NCBI GenBank assembly: GCA_009726095.1 | Contig: WLMZ01000030.1 | Location: forward strand, 1 to 32,128 | Direction of reading: 5' to 3' | DNA length: 32,128 bases | Source of the DNA: Actinomycetota bacterium | GTDB taxonomy: Bacteria; Actinomycetota; Acidimicrobiia; Acidimicrobiales; Ilumatobacteraceae | Shown here: in pieces, positions 27,763-32,128 of the stretch | Position numbering within the stretch: position 1 is the first letter of the stretch | Layout of the letters: each line of letters begins with the position of its first letter | The notes under the pieces: generated by a model | The model's database searches: none | What the model saw: only the letters and a program-made list of their open reading frames with translations | What the model was told of the DNA's origin: nothing | Translations under genes and position numbers: made by a program

Positions 27763-30700
27763 GCGACATCACCCCCGCCAGCCAGGGCAGCCCGGGCGCC
27801 CAACGCTCGCGGTTCGACCTCAGCGGCCCGCTGCCAACTGGGCGCACCGTGCTCGAGGCCAGCGCCGGCACCGGCAAGACGTACTCGCTCACCGGCCTCA
27901 TCGCCCGGTTCGTGGCCGAGCAGGCCGTCCCGGTGGAGCAGATCCTTGTGGTCACCTTCACCCGCGCCGCAGCCACAGAACTACGCGAACGCACTCGCGG
28001 CGTGTTGAGCCTCGCCGCGCAGGCGCTGGGCAACCCCGGCGGCGCATCCGCCGAGCACGGATGGCTCAGCACCATCATCGGCGACCCGGCACTCCAGCAC
28101 CAGCGCCTCGAACGACACCAACGTCTGACCGACGCCGTCACTCGTTTCGACGAGCTCACCATCACCACCATTCACGGCTTCTGCCATCAGGCGCTGGGCC
28201 AACTCGGCCTCCGTGCGGGCGCCAATCCTGACGCCGTGCTGGTCGAGAACACCGCCGATGTCATCCAGGAGGTCTGCCGCGATCTGCTCATCACCGAGCT
28301 CTCCGACATCCCCCTGCGCCTGTCTCCCGCCACCAAGGGAGCAACGGCCCAGCTCTCACCGATGCAGGTCGAACGCGAGCTCGTCGTCACGGTGTCGGCA
28401 ATGCTGTCCAACCCCGGGTCCCGGTTCGTGCCCACCCACACCGACGACGACCTGGCCCAGCGGTGGTCCGATCTCGCCCACCAGGCCTGCGCCGAGGTGC
28501 GGCACCGCCAGCAGACGCGCGGCGAGATCAGCTACGACACCATCATCGCCGGGCTCCACGCGGCGTTGGTCGACCCAGTTCGTGGCGCTGTTGTCGCCGA
28601 GCAACTCGCTCAGCGCTATCGCGTCGTGCTCGTCGACGAGTTCCAGGACACCGATCGGCTGCAGTGGGAGGTGTTCAAGCGAGCATTCACCAACGGCGTG
28701 CTCGTCACCGTCGGCGACCCCAAGCAGGCCATCTATCGGTTCCGCGGCGCCGACGTGCATGCCTATCTCAACGCCGTCGAACAGGCGCAGGTGTTCGAGC
28801 TGACCACCAACCACCGCTCCGACCAGCAACTGCTCGCCGGGCTCGCGCACATCTTCGACGGCGCCACCCTCGGCGATCCCCAGATCAGGTTCGTGCCCGT
28901 CACGGCGGCGCCCAACGCTGTGCCCAACGCGCTCGGCAACGACGCTCCAATACAACTGCGCGTGGTTCCCGCCCACCCGAGCCTGCTCGTGAAGAATGCC
29001 AGCGCGTTGGCCACCCCCAAGGCGCGACCACTGATCCTCAACGACCTCGTTGCCCGCACCATCGAATTGCTCGATCACGGCATCATCACCGACTCGGCGG
29101 GTACCGGCCGCCCTGTGCGGCCCGGCGACATCGCTGTGCTGGTCCCCACCGGGGCCGATGCCGAGGCCGTGGCTGGCGCCCTCCGTCGCAGTCATGTTCC
29201 CGCCGTGCGCGCCCGAACCGGATCAGTACTGAAGAGCCCCGCCGTCGAACAGTGGCGGCTCCTGCTCACGGCGCTTGCCCGACCACATCATGCCCCCACG
29301 GTGCGCGCCGCCGCACTCGGATGGTTCCTGCTCACCGACCCCGCCGAGCTGTGCGGAGACCATGCCGAACGTGTGCTCGGACGCCTGCAGGAGCAGGTGG
29401 GCCTCATGGCCGACCGGCTGCACCGCCGCGGCATCAGCGCCTTCTACGACGAGGAGAAATCGCGCACTGCGTTGCTCAGCACGGTGCTCGGCAGGACCGA
29501 AGGCGACCGACACCTGACCGATCTCGATCACATCGCCGAACTGCTCACAACAGCGCTCCACGGGCGCAGTTGCGAAGCGCCCCAGGCTCTGCGGGTACTC
29601 GACGAACTCGTGGCAACCAACGACGACCACAACGAGGTCACCATGCGGCGCATCGACTCCGATGCCCGCGCCGTGCAGATCACCACCATCCATTCAGCCA
29701 AGGGCCTCGAGTACCCCATCGTGCTCGTGCCGTTCAGCTTCAAGCGCGGCAAGGCCGCCACAACTCCCTACTCGTTCGCCCAGCATGGTCTCAGCACCAT
29801 CGACGTTGCGTCCGCGGTGGGCTGGGACGACGGCCTGCTCGATCCCGACGACAAGACCACCGCCCAGAATCAGGCGGCGCGCAAGCGCAGTGCCACAACA
29901 GAGGCCGAGGGCGACGACTTGCGGCTGCTCTACGTTGCGCTCACCCGCGCCCAGCACCGGGTGGAGCTGTGGTGGGCCTCCACTACAGGCGCGAACTCCT
30001 CTGCGCTCGGCAGGATGCTGCTCGACCGGGACGGCGGCGGCCCGGTGCAGAACACCCTGACCACGCTCAGCCTCGGGCCGAAGGGGGGGCTGAAGGTCCA
30101 CAAACCCGAGTACGCCGCGACCACGATGGACGCTGCACTGGCTCAGGCCCGCCGATTGGCGGCCGCCAGCGCCGGCACCATCGCCATCACTGAGCTCCCC
30201 GATCGGGTGCCGGCCACGATGTGGGCGGGCCAAGAACCACTGTCCGCCGAAACGCTGGCCGTGGCGTCCAAGCATGGTCGTGGCGCACTCGCCGATCCGG
30301 CGTGGCGCAAATGGTCGTTCACTCGGCTCAGCGAAACCATCGATACGCGCTCGCCACACGCCGTGGGTGCGACGAACGCGTCGCTGGCACCGGTGCGCGG
30401 CGGCGCAGACGAACCGCCTGATGCAGCCGATGGCATCGTGGCCACGCACCGCAACACCGCCGCCGATACAGCCAGTGCATCAAGCCGTGCGCCCGGGGCC
30501 CAGGCCGATACCGATACCGATACCGATACCGCGGCCGATCCTGGGACTGGGACTGGGACTGGGACTGGGACTGGGACTGGGACTGGGTCCGACACCGGGA
30601 CCGACACCGGGACCGACACCGGGACCGACACCGGGACCGACACCGGGACCGACACCGGGACCGACACCGACACCGGCGTTCGTGGGGTGACCGCACATCT

Positions 30701-31520
30701 GGCCGATGTTGCAGCCGGCACCACGTTTGGCACCTTCGTGCACTCTGTCCTCGAACGACTCGACTTCACATCGCCCTCGCTGACAGCCGACCTCCGTGAG
30801 ACCGTCCTCGCGCACGCCAGCCACGACGGCCTCAAGATCGACGTCGAAGCCGTGGTGCGGGGCCTCGTCGAAGCCATCCGAACACCGCTGGGCCCGCTGT
30901 TCTCCGGCCGCAGCCTGGCCGATATCTCGCCCCGCGATCGTCTCGCCGAGCTCACCTTCGACATGCCCATCGCCGCGGCCCTCGCATCACCAGCGGGTCG
31001 GGCACCCGCCCGGGCCATTGCCGAGATCCTCCTCCGAACGCTCAGCCCCGACGATCCCATTCGATCGTTCGCCACCGAACTAGCCGGACAGACCACCGAC
31101 CTCGAGATCGCCGGATGGATGAACGGCTCGATCGACGGCGTGCTGCGCATCCCCCATGCAGATCACCACCGCTATGTCGTCATCGACTACAAGACCAATC
31201 GTCTGCACGTACCCGGCGCTGGCGATCCCCTCGCTGCGTACCACCCCCAGTTGCTGGTCGCCGCCATGGCACACCACCGTTATCCCTTGCAGGCGTTGCT
31301 CTACTCGGTGGCTGTGCACCGCTATCTGCGCTGGCGGCTCGGCGACGCCTACGACCCCGATCTGCACCTTGGCGGCGTGGCCTACCTGTTCGTGCGCGGT
31401 ATGGCCGGCCCACGCACGCCAACCGTCAACGGTGTCGCTCACGGGGTGTTCTCGTGGCGGCCACCCACCGCCACCATCGTGGCGCTCGACCAGTTGTTCG
31501 CCACCGGGGGCCACGCATGA
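27759..31520 (+). CDS. recB: Exodeoxyribonuclease V beta subunit (helicase-nuclease)
   Basis: The 1253-residue protein is a 3'-5' SF1A helicase joined to the nuclease of RecBCD. Helicase motifs are Walker A ASAGTGKT (34-41), TFTRAAATELRER, TIHGFCHQAL, DEFQD (293-297), GDPKQAIYRFRGAD, TNHRSD, TIHSAKGLEYPIV and YVALTRAQHR (about 725-734). Nuclease residues are His995 (GTFVHSVLERL), Asp1126 (GSIDGVLRI), Asp1143 and Lys1145 (VIDYKTN), then QALLYSVAVHRYL, so the nuclease looks active. Residues 917-973 are pure DT, GT and DTGT repeats in the helicase-nuclease tether, the segment that in E. coli RecB is a flexible linker tied to Chi control. The start overlaps the recC stop (ATGA) and the stop overlaps the recD start the same way. 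Confidence 0.95.
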   Translation: MSDITPASQGSPGAQRSRFDLSGPLPTGRTVLEASAGTGKTYSLTGLIARFVAEQAVPVEQILVVTFTRAAATELRERTRGVLSLAAQALGNPGGASAEHGWLSTIIGDPALQHQRLERHQRLTDAVTRFDELTITTIHGFCHQALGQLGLRAGANPDAVLVENTADVIQEVCRDLLITELSDIPLRLSPATKGATAQLSPMQVERELVVTVSAMLSNPGSRFVPTHTDDDLAQRWSDLAHQACAEVRHRQQTRGEISYDTIIAGLHAALVDPVRGAVVAEQLAQRYRVVLVDEFQDTDRLQWEVFKRAFTNGVLVTVGDPKQAIYRFRGADVHAYLNAVEQAQVFELTTNHRSDQQLLAGLAHIFDGATLGDPQIRFVPVTAAPNAVPNALGNDAPIQLRVVPAHPSLLVKNASALATPKARPLILNDLVARTIELLDHGIITDSAGTGRPVRPGDIAVLVPTGADAEAVAGALRRSHVPAVRARTGSVLKSPAVEQWRLLLTALARPHHAPTVRAAALGWFLLTDPAELCGDHAERVLGRLQEQVGLMADRLHRRGISAFYDEEKSRTALLSTVLGRTEGDRHLTDLDHIAELLTTALHGRSCEAPQALRVLDELVATNDDHNEVTMRRIDSDARAVQITTIHSAKGLEYPIVLVPFSFKRGKAATTPYSFAQHGLSTIDVASAVGWDDGLLDPDDKTTAQNQAARKRSATTEAEGDDLRLLYVALTRAQHRVELWWASTTGANSSALGRMLLDRDGGGPVQNTLTTLSLGPKGGLKVHKPEYAATTMDAALAQARRLAAASAGTIAITELPDRVPATMWAGQEPLSAETLAVASKHGRGALADPAWRKWSFTRLSETIDTRSPHAVGATNASLAPVRGGADEPPDAADGIVATHRNTAADTASASSRAPGAQADTDTDTDTAADPGTGTGTGTGTGTGTGSDTGTDTGTDTGTDTGTDTGTDTGTDTDTGVRGVTAHLADVAAGTTFGTFVHSVLERLDFTSPSLTADLRETVLAHASHDGLKIDVEAVVRGLVEAIRTPLGPLFSGRSLADISPRDRLAELTFDMPIAAALASPAGRAPARAIAEILLRTLSPDDPIRSFATELAGQTTDLEIAGWMNGSIDGVLRIPHADHHRYVVIDYKTNRLHVPGAGDPLAAYHPQLLVAAMAHHRYPLQALLYSVAVHRYLRWRLGDAYDPDLHLGGVAYLFVRGMAGPRTPTVNGVAHGVFSWRPPTATIVALDQLFATGGHA
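30507..30677 (+). repeat. Three adjacent tandem-repeat tracts in recB with G-quadruplex potential
   Basis: A GATACC tract (30507-30530) is followed after a short gap by seven GGGACT units plus a final GGG (30543-30587) and then six 12-bp GACACCGGGACC units (30591-30662) and a tail to 30677. The middle tract has eight GGG runs separated by 3-nt loops on the coding strand, an ideal G-quadruplex motif in DNA and mRNA. All units keep frame, coding (DT)4, (GT)7 and (DTGT)6. Confidence 0.95.
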
Positions 31521-32128
31521 TCCCAACACTTCCATCATCGCTCGGCGCGCTCGCGCCATGGGTCGACGCACGGGTCTTTGGGCCGGCCGAGGTGCATGCC
31601 ACCGAGGTGGTCACCCGCACCGACCCTGTGTGCTCGATGCTCGTACAACTCGGCGCCGCCCTCGCACTCTGGGCCCCGCTGCACGGCCACGTCTGCATCG
31701 ATCTCGGCAACGCTGCATCCATGGTCGCCGCCGAACTGGCAACGTCGGGCGACTCGGTCGGCGACGGGTTTGATCAATCACCCGTTGATGTCGCCGCCAG
31801 GGATTCAAACAACCCTGCCGACCAACGCTCCAGCACCACGGCATCAGCCAACGGATCAGCCAACGGATCAGCCAACGGATCAGCCAACGGTTCAGCCAAC
31901 GCATCAGCCAACGCATCAGCCAACGCATCAGCCAACGCATCAGCCAACGCATCAGCCAACGCATCAGCCAACGGATCAGCCAACGGATCAGCCAACGGAT
32001 CAGCCAACGGTACGGCCATCCACGCCCTGCCCTGGCCCGACGTGGCGTCCTGGCTGCATGCCCTGCGGTCGAGCAGCATCGTGCGCGTCGTCACCGGCCC
32101 TGACCCAACGACCGTTCTCGACGATCAA
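31517..32128 (+). CDS. recD: Exodeoxyribonuclease V alpha subunit, N-terminal part (3' end outside window)
   Basis: The first 204 codons of an open frame that starts in the recB stop (ATGA) and runs off the window. Position after recC-recB identifies it as recD, the 5'-3' helicase of RecBCD; ALALWAPLHGHVCIDLG (residues 53-69) and the LPWPDVASWLHAL stretch after the repeat fit the N-terminal domain of actinobacterial RecD. The helicase motifs lie beyond the window and cannot be checked. Residues 110-165 are 14 SAN(G/A) units inserted in the N-terminal domain, preceded by a Ser/Asp/Asn-rich stretch, suggesting a disordered loop. Confidence 0.85.
   Translation, partial: MIPTLPSSLGALAPWVDARVFGPAEVHATEVVTRTDPVCSMLVQLGAALALWAPLHGHVCIDLGNAASMVAAELATSGDSVGDGFDQSPVDVAARDSNNPADQRSSTTASANGSANGSANGSANGSANASANASANASANASANASANASANGSANGSANGSANGTAIHALPWPDVASWLHALRSSSIVRVVTGPDPTTVLDDQ
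31844..32011 (+). repeat. Fourteen 12-bp tandem repeats in recD
   Basis: The unit TCAGCCAACG(G/C)A occurs 14 times without interruption, coding SANG four times, SANA six times, then SANG four times. The symmetric 4-6-4 arrangement and almost perfect units point to recent expansion by slippage or unequal exchange. Units keep frame. Confidence 0.95.

Noticed and set aside
31844-32011. Regular repeats considered as a CRISPR array
   Set aside because: The 12-bp units are contiguous without spacers and are read in frame as SAN(G/A); there are no cas genes nearby.

Overview
The window is a gene-dense, high-GC stretch of a bacterial chromosome. Genes are packed tightly, with several 4-bp ATGA stop/start overlaps. 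The gene set fits an actinobacterium: an EF-G2-type GTPase without the catalytic histidine, a recC-recB-recD operon, a UvrD helicase with a C-terminal HRDC domain, leaderless promoters, and a secreted protein built of NLNF/VVDVLGWFP repeats. The repeat style and GC suggest an Acidimicrobiia/Ilumatobacter-like organism, but that is inference; no rRNA or other phylogenetic marker is present to prove it. I see no tRNA, rRNA, insertion sequence, prophage or CRISPR array. No intergenic stretch exceeds about 240 bp.

Layout. (1) 1-2945, minus strand: the 5' part of an EF-G-like gene and a proline-racemase-family enzyme with unusual active-site residues. (2) 3128-7493, plus strand: two exported proteins, a putative metzincin protease behind three 129-residue beta-rich repeats, and a Ser-Asp-His alpha/beta hydrolase behind a Ser/Thr-rich linker. 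(3) 13038-7471, minus strand: UvrD/HRDC helicase, glycerol-3-phosphate dehydrogenase and dienelactone hydrolase in one co-directional run. (4) 13124-17695: a small Ala/Lys-tailed hypothetical protein, a TauE/SafE permease, and an FtsX-type permease/ATPase pair. (5) 17880-20462: a gamma-butyrobetaine-hydroxylase-like dioxygenase and an aldehyde dehydrogenase, convergent on a shared hairpin. (6) 20532-24165: modABC molybdate importer (transcribed leftwards) divergent from a regulator that joins a PadR-type winged helix to a molbindin (Mop) domain, most simply read as a ModE analogue built from a different DNA-binding fold. (7) 24361-32128, plus strand: recC, recB and the start of recD, translationally coupled.

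The most distinctive theme is short tandem repeats (mostly 6 or 12 bp, therefore frame-preserving) inside genes. They are most marked in three DNA-repair helicases: a (GS)n stretch in the UvrD-like protein, a DT/GT/DTGT block in the RecB helicase-nuclease tether whose DNA is a strong G-quadruplex candidate, and 14 SAN(G/A) units in RecD. A further 16-bp (frame-changing) tandem repeat lies just upstream of recC. The PadR-Mop regulator and the RecB/RecD repeat tethers are the best candidates here for undescribed biology. I see no clear novel multi-gene defence or biosynthetic system.
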